A stretch of DNA of 10,170 nt from WTAW01 sp964406575 (GCA_964406575.1 CAYOSH010000069.1:1-10170), one strand, 5' to 3'; counted from the stretch's first letter, positions 1 through 7,601 are shown. Notes: generated by a model from the letters alone, not told the origin. Translations and numbers: made by a program.

Positions 1-6
1 TTATAT

Positions 7-12
7 TATAAT
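7..12 (+). promoter_or_regulatory. possible -10 box for the VanZ-like gene
   Basis: A perfect TATAAT hexamer lies 60 bases before the start codon at 72 in very AT-rich DNA. Any -35 box would fall outside the window, so only half a promoter can be seen. In DNA this AT-rich the match could be chance. Confidence 0.3.
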
Positions 13-71
13 GAAGGAATTATCAAAATGTCAAAACAAATTTTAAAGTTTTTTTATATAAAACAATAGGC

Positions 72-1337
72 ATGAACTCCAAAAAAATGCACGGGATTGT
101 TCTCGATTGGCTATGGGTCGTCCTCTGTGCATTCGCCATTTTCTTCACAGTTCCGATGGCGCGAAAGATTCAAAGTTTCGTCACATCCCTCGCAGGGCGT
201 TCTTTTTTCGGATATTTTGTGCTCTTCGCTGCAGCAGCAACATTCCTCGGTCTTTTCTATATTCTCTATTTTCGTCTTAAGATCCGTGCCGTTCCAAATT
301 ACATCTGGCTCGTGCTTGTTTCGGCAGCCTATGTGTACTTCACGCTCAAACTCTGGGCAAACCCGGAGGAGGCCATCCATTTTATTGAATATGGTCTGCT
401 GGGTTTTTTCCTCTATCGGGCCCTCCGTCACCATATCGGAGACAACAGCATTTATTTGGTGGCATTCCTTATGGGAAGCATAGTGGGCACCTTCGATGAG
501 ATCCTGCAGTGGGTCGTCCCGCAACGTTATTTCGACTTGCGAGATGTGGGACTCAACGCGCTCTCCTCTGGACTGTATCAAATCCTCCTCTGGAAGGGAG
601 TGCGGCCCAAATTACCCTCGGCAAAGATCCAACCCAAATCCATAAAAATCCTTGCCGTGCTTTTGGCAGCAAACGTAATCCTTTTGGGGCTTTGCCTGTC
701 TAACACTCCTCAGCGAGTGAAGAAATACGCAGACTGGTTCCCTTTTCTCTCCGGCCTAAAAAACCAGGAAGCCATGAGCGAATTCAAGTTTAAACACAAA
801 GACCCGGATATTGGCATCTTTTACTCACGTCTCACACTGGAAGAGTTAAGAACCATCGATCGATACAGGGCCAAAGAATTCGGCGAGGTCCTGCTCGAGT
901 GGCAGAACAAGGATTATGCAGAGTATCTACGCATATTTCCTGGAGGTGTCGCTCCTTTCCTTCATGAAATGCGTGTCCATATATTCCGACGGGATAAGAG
1001 ATTAGAGAGAGCCCTCTCTTCAGATGACGAAGACGTCCGACAGAAAAACTATCTCATCGCCTATAAAGAAAACCTCATCCTGGAAAAATACTTCGGACAG
1101 ACACTCGAAAAATCCCCCTACAAATGGGATGATTCCAGAATAGCTCAAGTCTTGGCGACGATCGATCCAGAGACACCTTATGAGAGCCCTGTGAGTGCCG
1201 GCGTTTGGGCAACCATGAATGAGAGAGTAATGTGGATGATTATTGTTTTAAGTCTAGGGATCCTTCTTGTTATTTATCTCAATTCTGACCGAATCTCAAA
1301 AACACAAAATAAGAGGAATCGACTTGATCGTCACTAA
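72..1337 (+). CDS. VanZ-like integral membrane protein with C-terminal extension
   Basis: This 421-residue membrane protein has a VanZ-like N-terminal half. Hydrophobic segments lie near residues 11-30, 47-67, 76-92, 105-118 and 127-141. The VanZ signature is visible: H103, E106-Y107, then D142-E143 and Q146, then D155, D158 and N162 (LRDVGLNALSSG). A further membrane segment is near 190-210, a mostly soluble charged region at 211-383, and a last membrane segment at 384-403 before a basic tail. VanZ was named for a protein giving low-level teicoplanin resistance, but the biochemical role of most members is unknown and resistance should not be inferred. Typical VanZ proteins are well under half this length, so the C-terminal half is extra and I do not recognise it. 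The ribosome site before the ATG at 72 is weak (AGG only). Met6 at 87 is an alternative start. The family call is firm; the function is not. Confidence 0.8.
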   Translation: MNSKKMHGIVLDWLWVVLCAFAIFFTVPMARKIQSFVTSLAGRSFFGYFVLFAAAATFLGLFYILYFRLKIRAVPNYIWLVLVSAAYVYFTLKLWANPEEAIHFIEYGLLGFFLYRALRHHIGDNSIYLVAFLMGSIVGTFDEILQWVVPQRYFDLRDVGLNALSSGLYQILLWKGVRPKLPSAKIQPKSIKILAVLLAANVILLGLCLSNTPQRVKKYADWFPFLSGLKNQEAMSEFKFKHKDPDIGIFYSRLTLEELRTIDRYRAKEFGEVLLEWQNKDYAEYLRIFPGGVAPFLHEMRVHIFRRDKRLERALSSDDEDVRQKNYLIAYKENLILEKYFGQTLEKSPYKWDDSRIAQVLATIDPETPYESPVSAGVWATMNERVMWMIIVLSLGILLVIYLNSDRISKTQNKRNRLDRH

Positions 1338-1413
1338 TTTCGAAGTGGGATCAGCTCCCCGGGTTGAACGCGTGAGAATTTGAGACGCTTTCAAGGGGCT
1401 CTCAAAAACACAT

Positions 1414-1442
1414 TTGATTTTACTGGAAAGATAGGCTAAATT
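1414..1442 (+). promoter_or_regulatory. possible sigma-70 promoter for the DUF4412-like gene
   Basis: TTGATT (1414-1419), a 17-base spacer and TAAATT (1437-1442) each match the consensus at four of six positions. They would start transcription near 1449, about 18 bases before the gene. The VanZ-like gene upstream shows no clear terminator in 1338-1466, so read-through transcription is also possible. An inverted repeat TTTGAGA (1379-1385) / TCTCAAA (1400-1406) in the gap has no T-run after it. Confidence 0.35.
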
Positions 1443-1466
1443 AGTCCTTCATTCCACACAGAAGCT

Positions 1467-2228
1467 ATGAGAAGCAGAAGATTTTCACTTTTGTTCACGA
1501 TTTTTGTTCTCTTGGCTTTCCTTTTCCCTCACACCGCTCATGCAGATCACATCGTAAAAAAAACCAAACAAACCACCAAAACAGTAATAAACGGACAGAG
1601 CCAAAATTCAAACGAAACGTCTGGCACGACATGGCTTTCGAAAAACAAAATGCGGCAGGACGAAGGGGACTCAACGGTTATTATCCGATTGGATAAAAAG
1701 AAATTGTACATTATAGACCACGCTGACAAAACTTACTCCGAGATGGACTTGCCCGTAAAGCTCGAAGAAAACCTATCTTCCGAAGCCAGACAAATCATTC
1801 AAGTTATGAATATCTCTTCGTCTGTCACTGAGACTCGGGAGATCAGAGAGATCAAGGCTTGGAAGAGTCAAAGATTCCTGGCAGATATTTCGATCTCTAT
1901 GATGGGAATGGACATGCCCATGACGATGGAAATATGGGCATCCAAGGAGACCGGCATAGACCTAAGAACTTTTCACAAATTCTATGCCGTGCTGTTATCC
2001 ATGAATCCATTCACGAAAGATCTCGTGGAAGAAATCCAAAAGATCGCAGGTTATCCTGTTATTACGAAGATTTCAATGCGGGTGAAAGGCGTTGAAACGA
2101 TATCGCAGGAAGAAGTTATCAGTATAGAGGAGACAAAAACCTCCAAAGGAATATACGACCTTCCCTCTGGCTATACACAGATCGCTTACAACCCATTGGA
2201 CTTGGGGAATACAACACATGAGAAATAA
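1467..2228 (+). CDS. exported DUF4412-like protein
   Basis: This 253-residue protein has a classic signal peptide: basic residues RSRR at 2-5, a hydrophobic core at 8-20 and an AHA cleavage motif ending at A26. No lipobox cysteine follows, so it should be a soluble periplasmic or envelope protein. The mature part is rich in beta-strand-like segments. It shows the pattern I associate with DUF4412 (LolA/LolB-like fold): KMR near 61-63, IIRLDKKKLYIIDHADKTY at 72-90, and PMTMEIWASKETGID near 151-165. A methionine cluster MMGMDMPMTM spans 145-154. DUF4412 proteins have no established biochemical function. The ATG at 1467 is the only start that keeps the signal peptide intact, with a modest AGAAG ribosome site before it. 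The stop lies 4 bases from the stop of the convergent kinase. Family assignment is by pattern and moderate in confidence. Confidence 0.75.
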   Translation: MRSRRFSLLFTIFVLLAFLFPHTAHADHIVKKTKQTTKTVINGQSQNSNETSGTTWLSKNKMRQDEGDSTVIIRLDKKKLYIIDHADKTYSEMDLPVKLEENLSSEARQIIQVMNISSSVTETREIREIKAWKSQRFLADISISMMGMDMPMTMEIWASKETGIDLRTFHKFYAVLLSMNPFTKDLVEEIQKIAGYPVITKISMRVKGVETISQEEVISIEETKTSKGIYDLPSGYTQIAYNPLDLGNTTHEK

Positions 2229-2232
2229 CAAT

Positions 2233-5103
2233 CTATGCTGAAAAAGTGATCTGGTAAGAAGTTCCTCCATTCAAGTCGAGCTCCAGAGTCCCTCCCAACT
2301 GGTCCACAAGGTCATTCACCAGTTGAAGCCCTAAAGAATCCAGTTTTTGGAGATTCACATTTTTGGAAAATCCAACCCCGTCATCTCTCACCACAAGACA
2401 TAAATTTCCGTTATTTTGTGTGCCGAATTGAATATGGAGATTGCCTTTTCTCTTCTCAGGAAAGGCATGTTTTAAAGAATTGGACACGAGCTCATTGATG
2501 ATGAGGCCGCAAGGAATGGCTTTGTTGATATCCAGAAACACATCCTCGACTTCAGCGGTAAGTTTTATCCTTCCTGAGTTAGCATTGTACGTTTGCAAGA
2601 GATGAACAGAGAGGCTTCGGATGTACTGAGCAAAATTGATCCTTGCAAAGTCTTGCGATTGATAGAGCTTTTCATGGATGAGAGCCATCGATCTGATCCG
2701 ATCCCGACTCATCTTGAACATATCTTTGACGTGATCGTTCTCGATATGGCGGGATTGGAGGTTAAGCAAGGACGAGATGATCTGCATGTTATTTTTAACC
2801 CGGTGGTGAATCTCCTGGAGAAGAACCTCTTTTTCTCTAAGGGAGGACTTGACCTGTTCCTCAGAGTGTTTGCGGTCGGTAATATCGCGCAGCACTCCCT
2901 CCACCCCTATAGGTTTCCCGTTTTTGTCTAAAATGATCTTCGAACTCACGGACACATCGATCACTCTTCCGTTTTTGGCCAAAAGTTTTAACTCATAATC
3001 ATTAATCACGCCCGATTCTTTGAGTTTTTCCTTGAACGTCTCGCGCTCGGATGGATCGCTGTAAAAATCTGTGACCGGATGTCCGATAATATCTTCAGGC
3101 TCCCAACCGGCATGTGTCCGGACAGAAGGGCTGATCAGAGTCACAAGCCCATCGCGGTCCGTCCTGTAGTAGACATCATGGAAAGACTCAAATATCACCC
3201 GGTATTTTTCTTCGCTTTCTTTCAGCGCTTCCTCTGCCTGTTTGTGCTCTGTGATATCCCTGGCAATCCCCTGGATGGCATAAGGCTTTCCTCCTTTGGA
3301 GATGAGTGTGGCCTCGGTTTCCACCCAAACAAAGGTCCCATTTTTTCTGCGTAACCGGTAAACTGAGGGCTTTTTTTGGTACCCGAATTCAACGATCTCT
3401 TCGATTCCTTGGAAAGCCTTGGGCAATTGATCTTCACTCAGCAATGATGAAAAATCAAGTGCAGAAATGTCTTCAGTGGAATATCCCAACATGTTCAATG
3501 CCGCTTTGTTCGCATCGAGAAACCGACCTTCAAAATCATGCACAAAGACACCGTAGAGAGAACGATCAAAAAGAGCCAAATATCTCGATTCGCTCTCACG
3601 CAAAGCCTCTTCAGCCTTCTTCTGCTCGGTCACATCGAGGAACATAGTCGCCATTTTTTGAGGAGATGTCTGGAAGGCATAGACCTCGAAGGCACCTTTG
3701 ATTTTGTCATCCTCATACTCGACTTGATGGGTTTTCCAGGATTTTCCGTTAACAGCCGCTTCTTTATATCTCTGCGGAATCTCTGTTTGTGCCAGCGGAG
3801 GAAATGCATCCTTTATGGGTTTGCCTATAAATTGTGAATTGTCTACATCCAGGATTTTATCCGCTGCCGGATTTGAACCTATAAAAACCAAAGAGCCATC
3901 TGATTTATGTTCATACAAGTGTATTCCCATCGGAGAAGATTCCACGATGTTGCGGAATTTTTTCTCGCTCTCTTTGAGAGCTTTCTCTGCATTTTTGCGT
4001 GCTGTGATATCCCGCGCCAATCCGAGGACAAAGGTCTCATTTTTGATCTTGACAGGATATGTCCGTATCTCCACTATGGTTGTGGTGCCATCTTTGCGAC
4101 GTAACACAAACTCATCGGGTCCTGTGGCTTTCCCCAGCGCACTCTTAGCCAGGAGGGCAGCGGCTTTGGGTAATTGATCTGCGCTAAGAAGCTTCAATTT
4201 GAGGAAATTCTTCCCAAGAAATTCCGCTTTCGAAAATCCGATCAGCTTCTCTGCAGCCCTGTTACCATCGATGAATCTGCCTTTCACATCACTCAAATAA
4301 TAGGCATCCGGGACAAACTCAAACAGAACTTTAAATCTCGCTTCTGATTCTCTGAGCTCATCCTGTGCTTTTTTTTGCCCGGTGATATCACGAGAGAAGA
4401 CCGAGACTCCCGAGATCTCTCCATTGTTCCGGATGGGATTGAATGATATTTCCGCATAAATAGTCTCGCTGGCAACCTTGTAATCTTCCTCGACAATAAA
4501 ACTTTCTCCCCTTAAGGCACGCTTGTATCGAGCAATCCAGGTTCTTCTCATTTTGGGAGTGACACCATCTGTGATCCTCATTCCTACCTTTAGGTTAACG
4601 CCATAGGCTAAAGCGAACATCTTTTTGAAGTGGGAATTGATGGTTAAAAGCCGATAGTCCCTGTCTATAGACCAGATGGAATCTTGCGCATTCTCGATCA
4701 ACGCCGACAGATTCGCTTCGCTTCTCTGTAAAGCTTCCTCGGCCTCCTTGCGTTCTGTGATATCGATGACAGCTCCTAAAATGGCGGGTTTTCCCTCGTA
4801 TTCGATGCGATTGGCAACCATTTCCAACCAGCTGACAGATCCGTCCTTTCTAAAGCCTTTAAACTCATACCGGGGTACGACCTTCTTGCCATGGAGGCGT
4901 TCCCGCATTCTTCCCCAGACAAGAGCGCGATGATCAGGATGGACCATCTTTTCCACCTGGGCAGGCGTTAAAGAAAGCAATTCTTTTTTGGAAAAACCGC
5001 TTATTTTTGCAAAGGCCTGATTGGTATAAACAATGCGAAAATCTTGGATGATGACGATACCCTGGATGGAACGTTCCACCATGGTACGGAAATTCTTCTC
5101 CAT
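2233..5103 (-). CDS. multi-PAS sensor histidine kinase, HisKA_2 type
   Basis: This 956-residue protein has six tandem PAS sensory domains (about 3-116, 130-243, 253-368, 381-494, 506-618 and 632-742). They are joined by the usual DIT-x-x-K-x-AEEAL-x-ESE linkers. A short coiled coil leads to a HisKA_2 dimerisation/phosphoacceptor domain (764-840), with EIHHRVKNNMQ at 764-774 and H767 the likely phosphorylated histidine. A HATPase_c domain follows at 860-955: N-box NELVSNSLKHAF (870-881), G1 motif DDGVG (907-911) and SLGLQLV (923-929). No membrane segment or signal peptide is seen, so it should sense an internal cue such as redox state or a small ligand; haem- or flavin-binding cannot be judged from sequence. 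No response regulator is adjacent, so it is an orphan kinase. AGGAAG lies just before the ATG. A promoter of near-perfect consensus sits about 330 bases upstream. The call is secure; ligand and partner are unknown. Confidence 0.93.
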   Translation of the reverse strand: MEKNFRTMVERSIQGIVIIQDFRIVYTNQAFAKISGFSKKELLSLTPAQVEKMVHPDHRALVWGRMRERLHGKKVVPRYEFKGFRKDGSVSWLEMVANRIEYEGKPAILGAVIDITERKEAEEALQRSEANLSALIENAQDSIWSIDRDYRLLTINSHFKKMFALAYGVNLKVGMRITDGVTPKMRRTWIARYKRALRGESFIVEEDYKVASETIYAEISFNPIRNNGEISGVSVFSRDITGQKKAQDELRESEARFKVLFEFVPDAYYLSDVKGRFIDGNRAAEKLIGFSKAEFLGKNFLKLKLLSADQLPKAAALLAKSALGKATGPDEFVLRRKDGTTTIVEIRTYPVKIKNETFVLGLARDITARKNAEKALKESEKKFRNIVESSPMGIHLYEHKSDGSLVFIGSNPAADKILDVDNSQFIGKPIKDAFPPLAQTEIPQRYKEAAVNGKSWKTHQVEYEDDKIKGAFEVYAFQTSPQKMATMFLDVTEQKKAEEALRESESRYLALFDRSLYGVFVHDFEGRFLDANKAALNMLGYSTEDISALDFSSLLSEDQLPKAFQGIEEIVEFGYQKKPSVYRLRRKNGTFVWVETEATLISKGGKPYAIQGIARDITEHKQAEEALKESEEKYRVIFESFHDVYYRTDRDGLVTLISPSVRTHAGWEPEDIIGHPVTDFYSDPSERETFKEKLKESGVINDYELKLLAKNGRVIDVSVSSKIILDKNGKPIGVEGVLRDITDRKHSEEQVKSSLREKEVLLQEIHHRVKNNMQIISSLLNLQSRHIENDHVKDMFKMSRDRIRSMALIHEKLYQSQDFARINFAQYIRSLSVHLLQTYNANSGRIKLTAEVEDVFLDINKAIPCGLIINELVSNSLKHAFPEKRKGNLHIQFGTQNNGNLCLVVRDDGVGFSKNVNLQKLDSLGLQLVNDLVDQLGGTLELDLNGGTSYQITFSA

Positions 5104-5436
5104 TATTCTTCCTGTAACACGTTACTTTAATGAGTTCGATCAGGCTTAGCAATCGCCTTTACGGATGATTCCAACGGTGATATTTCCTCACCGCCCATCG
5201 CCCTAAGGGAGGATATCCGGTTATTGAAATTTACATTCTGCACACGTTCTGTTAATGCAGTGCAAAAGATTTTCATCCAACCATTCGGATGGTTGTGTGT
5301 TCACAGCTTTTAGCCCGTGCAGGTTTAACAATTCCTCATTTGGGCAGATCGCTTTTTCCAGAGCCTGCACATCTCAAAAATACATTTTATGACCAAAATA
5401 ATCTAATATAGAATCTATATTTGAATCTTATTTAGA
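5104..5436 (-). other. long 5' leader of the kinase with inverted repeats
   Basis: From the expected start near 5436 to the kinase ATG there are about 333 untranslated bases. They contain CGGTGA/TCACCG (5175-5180 / 5188-5193, 7-base loop), CAACCAT/ATGGTTG (5278-5284 / 5289-5295, 4-base loop) and GTGCAGG/CCTGCAC (5317-5323 / 5364-5370). GCCC (5313-5316) with GGGC (5342-5345) could cross the last pair as a pseudoknot. I see no coding frame with support, no intrinsic terminator and no riboswitch class that I recognise. Confidence 0.35.
5400..5435 (+). repeat. three 12-bp tandem repeats, likely regulator operator
   Basis: Three abutting 12-mers are present: AATCTAATATAG (5400-5411), AATCTATATTTG (5412-5423) and AATCTTATTTAG (5424-5435). 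All share AATCT at the start, with an exact 12-base period. Over the first two units lies a 17-bp palindrome (5405-5421) with arms AATATAGA and TCTATATT around one base. RHH regulators typically bind short tandem or inverted repeats cooperatively, and the neighbouring gene encodes an RHH protein. The array starts at about +1 of the kinase transcript, a repressing position. The repeats are seen; operator function is inferred. Confidence 0.6.
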
Positions 5437-5442
5437 GCATGA

Positions 5443-5470
5443 ATTATATTCTATCAAATTTAAATGTCAA
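5443..5470 (-). promoter_or_regulatory. consensus sigma-70 promoter for the kinase
   Basis: Read on the minus strand, TTGACA (5470-5465), a 16-base spacer and TATAAT (5448-5443) match the consensus at all twelve hexamer positions. Transcription would begin near 5436 and run into the kinase gene. A promoter this strong for a sensor kinase suggests it is normally held down, plausibly by protein bound to the adjacent 12-bp repeats. Confidence 0.7.
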
Positions 5471-5492
5471 GTCAGTTCTTTTATGCTATAAT
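5464..5492 (+). promoter_or_regulatory. extended -10 promoter for the RHH gene
   Basis: ATGTCA (5464-5469), a 17-base spacer and a perfect TATAAT (5487-5492) preceded by the TG of an extended -10 (5484-5485). The start would be near 5499, leaving a leader of about 27 bases that carries the ribosome site. Its -35 box overlaps the -35 box of the opposing kinase promoter by five bases, so the two polymerases cannot both bind at once. Confidence 0.65.
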
Positions 5493-5512
5493 CGAGGGCG
5501 ATTGAGACAACG

Positions 5513-5518
5513 AGGAGG
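5513..5518 (+). promoter_or_regulatory. strong ribosome binding site that fixes the RHH start
   Basis: A perfect AGGAGG lies 7 bases before the ATG at 5526. It decides against the longer reading from 5439, which would have to be translated through the promoter. Confidence 0.75.
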
Positions 5519-5525
5519 AGTAAAA

Positions 5526-5840
5526 ATGAGTAAAAAGTTCCAGGTCGTGCTTCCGGACTGGATGGATGAATATCTTGAAGCTCTTGCAGCGAGATACGAC
5601 CTCACAATATCAGAGCTCCTCCGACTCGAACTGTCTCTTGCTTTCATCAGTTTTGTCAATCATTATTTCCCTGAATACAAAGGCCCCACATTCGAAGACT
5701 TCGGCATACCCACAGCCAAAGAAGCTCCTTCCCTCGAAGAACTCGACAGGGAACGGATGCACAAGGTCCTTTCCCGGTTCTATTTCGAGGCAAGAAAGGC
5801 CACAGACTACCACATGAAAAAGGAAAAGCTCGGAAAATAG
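5526..5840 (+). CDS. ribbon-helix-helix (RHH) family regulator
   Basis: This 104-residue protein begins with an RHH-type fold. Residues 4-9 (KFQVVL) form the probable DNA-contacting strand. Helix A is about 10-23 (PDWMDEYLEALAAR), a short turn follows at YDLT, and helix B is about 28-42 (ISELLRLELSLAFIS). This is the layout of CopG/Arc-type dimeric repressors. Residues 43-104 are an extra charged tail, predicted partly helical (EELDRERMHKVLSRFYFEA), which I do not recognise; it could bind a ligand, a partner or form higher oligomers. No toxin gene follows, so a toxin-antitoxin antitoxin role is not supported. The gene is divergent from the kinase, and the 12-bp repeats lie in the shared control region, so control of the kinase and itself is the simplest hypothesis. 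The RHH call rests on pattern and is reasonably confident. Confidence 0.7.
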   Translation: MSKKFQVVLPDWMDEYLEALAARYDLTISELLRLELSLAFISFVNHYFPEYKGPTFEDFGIPTAKEAPSLEELDRERMHKVLSRFYFEARKATDYHMKKEKLGK

Positions 5841-5923
5841 AGCAAAAATATTCGTCTCTCCCTAATCCCCCCTAAGAATTCCCCCAAAAAAAATCTATCA
5901 TAGGTAAGAGCGAAGCTGTCAAA

Positions 5924-5953
5924 TTGAATATTATTTTCGCTTTCTGATATGCT
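5924..5953 (+). promoter_or_regulatory. possible promoter for the glycosyltransferase gene
   Basis: TTGAAT (5924-5929), an 18-base spacer and TATGCT (5948-5953) with an extended -10 TG at 5945-5946. The start near 5960 would leave a leader of only about 14 bases. The C-rich stretch 5860-5885 after the RHH gene has no hairpin, so read-through from the RHH gene is also possible. Confidence 0.4.
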
Positions 5954-5973
5954 AGGGAAGGACGGGACAACAG

Positions 5974-7593
5974 ATGGACAAAAAAACAGGACTGGCATAT
6001 GGGGCTTCAGGTCTGCTTCTCGTGCTCTTCGTCTATTTTTTCGCTCTCGATTCCATCCATATTCCCAATATTGGGGATGAAGGGGTATACATCCAGATCG
6101 TGCGTAAGACATCTGAAAACGGCCGCTGGCTCCCCTTAATGACAGAGGAGGGCATCAACAACACCAAGCCTCCCCTCCTCTTTTGGCAGGGCATTGTAAC
6201 CACCGACTGGGGAAAACACTGGACACTCTGGAACCTCAGAGTTCCTATCGTCCTGACCACTTTGCTGGTGGCAGGTCTGATCGCTTTCCTCACATGGAGG
6301 ATCTCAGATGATGGAAAGAAAGGGATCCTCAGCGGTGTGATCTATCTGGGATTTATGTCCACCATCCAGCAGGGCCGTCCGTTTCTCATGCATGCCGCAG
6401 AGACCTTGTTTTTGTTTATGCCGCTCGTGATCATCCTTCGAGCCAAACGCCTTAATCTCTGGCGGATGTGTTTGTGCGGCCTGTCTTTGGGTTTGGCCTC
6501 TCTCTACAAATCCTTTTTTCTCATTATCGCCGGCAGTTTTTCTCTCGCCTTGGTTCTCGCCTGGGATTCAAGGTGGAAGGTGAAAAATTTTTTTCACAAT
6601 CACGCAGTCTATCTTATTGGTGCTGCTCTGCTGGCCTTTGGTATTTTTTCCCTCTGGTTTGTGCTCGACCCCCGGCCGGATCTGGTAATCCAAGATTTTT
6701 TTATCGCGGAGAACTTGAGTAAATTATCTCTATCTGGTTATGTGAGGGGACTTTTTTCGGGGCCTTACACAATTTTCCGGATCTGGTTGGGGAATCTGGC
6801 TAATTCCGGACTGTATGTCTTCCTACTTGCAGCCCTTGTTTTCGATCTTTTGAGGCGAAGAAGAAACCTCTCCCCGGACGAGACGAGGCTTTGGCTGTAC
6901 CTCCTCGGTTTCCTCATCATTTATTCCTTCCCATCCCAGCGTCAGGAGAACTATATCCTCCCGACTTGTGCAGCGCTGAGTGTTTGTCTGGCCTTGAGAT
7001 GGGACAGACTCCCGAACTGGGCCTTTCGCTTCAGTCATCTATTGGTGATCTTTATCGTGGGTATGGGAGTATGGTTCCATCTTGGGGTGGAACGAAGTAT
7101 AAAGGCAACACTTTTTACGCCCCTCAACTATATTGTCCTGGCTATCCTGGGATTTCTAGCCTTATCGGGTCTTCTCCGTGTGTCTCTGGGACGTCAGTTA
7201 TTTCCAGCATTGGTCCTCGGATTGTTGTTGAGCTTCAGTTTATTTCTCAGGCCATTCTCTTATTCATTCTCCAAGAATGCCAGGCAGAACCTCTCAGGGC
7301 AGCAGGTATACTTCCCCTCCAACTTTTATGCGAGCTACGAGGTCTTCCGTTTCATCCTCCCCGGAGCCGATATCCGGGGGTACCAGGGCGCCTATCAGGA
7401 CCTGAGTGAATCCCCCCGTTTTTTGGCCATAGCGCTTGAGCCGGGTCAAAACATTCCCGATGAATACAGGTTAATCGACCAGATCCTCTTCCTGAGGTCC
7501 AGGCACAGCAACGCTGAGGTCAAGAATATCATCTTCCGAGGAAAATTTACGCTTTTGGTCCAACGACTGGCTCTCGTGGAAAGGACTCGATAA
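5974..7593 (+). CDS. GT39/ArnT-like membrane glycosyltransferase
   Basis: This 539-residue polytopic protein has the architecture of GT-C glycosyltransferases of the PMT/ArnT group. These use a polyprenyl-phosphate sugar and transfer it outside the cytoplasmic membrane. After a first membrane segment (about 8-25), the periplasmic loop carries the acidic pair D35-E36 (GDEGVYIQIV) and then TKPPLLFW at 64-71, the spacing and motif expected for the family. A later loop holds FFIAENLSKLS (242-252), and QENYILP (324-330) matches the conserved basic/aromatic-Y-x-LP motif before a membrane segment. About ten to twelve hydrophobic segments follow one another to about residue 425, then a soluble C-terminal domain of some 115 residues. 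The acceptor could be lipid A, another glycolipid or protein; the sequence does not say. The start is the ATG at 5974, with only a modest GA-rich ribosome site. No other glycan genes are adjacent, so the pathway is unknown. Confidence 0.85.
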   Translation: MDKKTGLAYGASGLLLVLFVYFFALDSIHIPNIGDEGVYIQIVRKTSENGRWLPLMTEEGINNTKPPLLFWQGIVTTDWGKHWTLWNLRVPIVLTTLLVAGLIAFLTWRISDDGKKGILSGVIYLGFMSTIQQGRPFLMHAAETLFLFMPLVIILRAKRLNLWRMCLCGLSLGLASLYKSFFLIIAGSFSLALVLAWDSRWKVKNFFHNHAVYLIGAALLAFGIFSLWFVLDPRPDLVIQDFFIAENLSKLSLSGYVRGLFSGPYTIFRIWLGNLANSGLYVFLLAALVFDLLRRRRNLSPDETRLWLYLLGFLIIYSFPSQRQENYILPTCAALSVCLALRWDRLPNWAFRFSHLLVIFIVGMGVWFHLGVERSIKATLFTPLNYIVLAILGFLALSGLLRVSLGRQLFPALVLGLLLSFSLFLRPFSYSFSKNARQNLSGQQVYFPSNFYASYEVFRFILPGADIRGYQGAYQDLSESPRFLAIALEPGQNIPDEYRLIDQILFLRSRHSNAEVKNIIFRGKFTLLVQRLALVERTR

Positions 7594-7601
7594 CACAGAG
7601 A

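Noticed and set aside
11..46. 11-codon upstream open frame before the VanZ-like gene
   Set aside because: Too short, in AT-rich DNA, with no ribosome site visible in the window.
111..581. 156-codon frame antisense to the VanZ-like gene
   Set aside because: The plus strand shows clear VanZ motifs and membrane segments; the antisense product has no family features.
2593..4933. Several open frames of 80-120 codons antisense to the kinase
   Set aside because: Low-complexity shadows of the PAS repeats, with no ribosome sites or recognisable domains.
5278..5295. 7-bp hairpin as an intrinsic terminator
   Set aside because: No T-run follows on either strand.
5439..5525. 29-residue N-terminal extension of the RHH gene
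   Set aside because: It would be translated through the promoter and the perfect ribosome site; the ATG at 5526 has the correct spacing and begins the RHH fold.
5860..5885. C-runs after the RHH gene as a terminator or quadruplex
   Set aside because: There are only three long C-runs and no stem, so neither structure is well supported.
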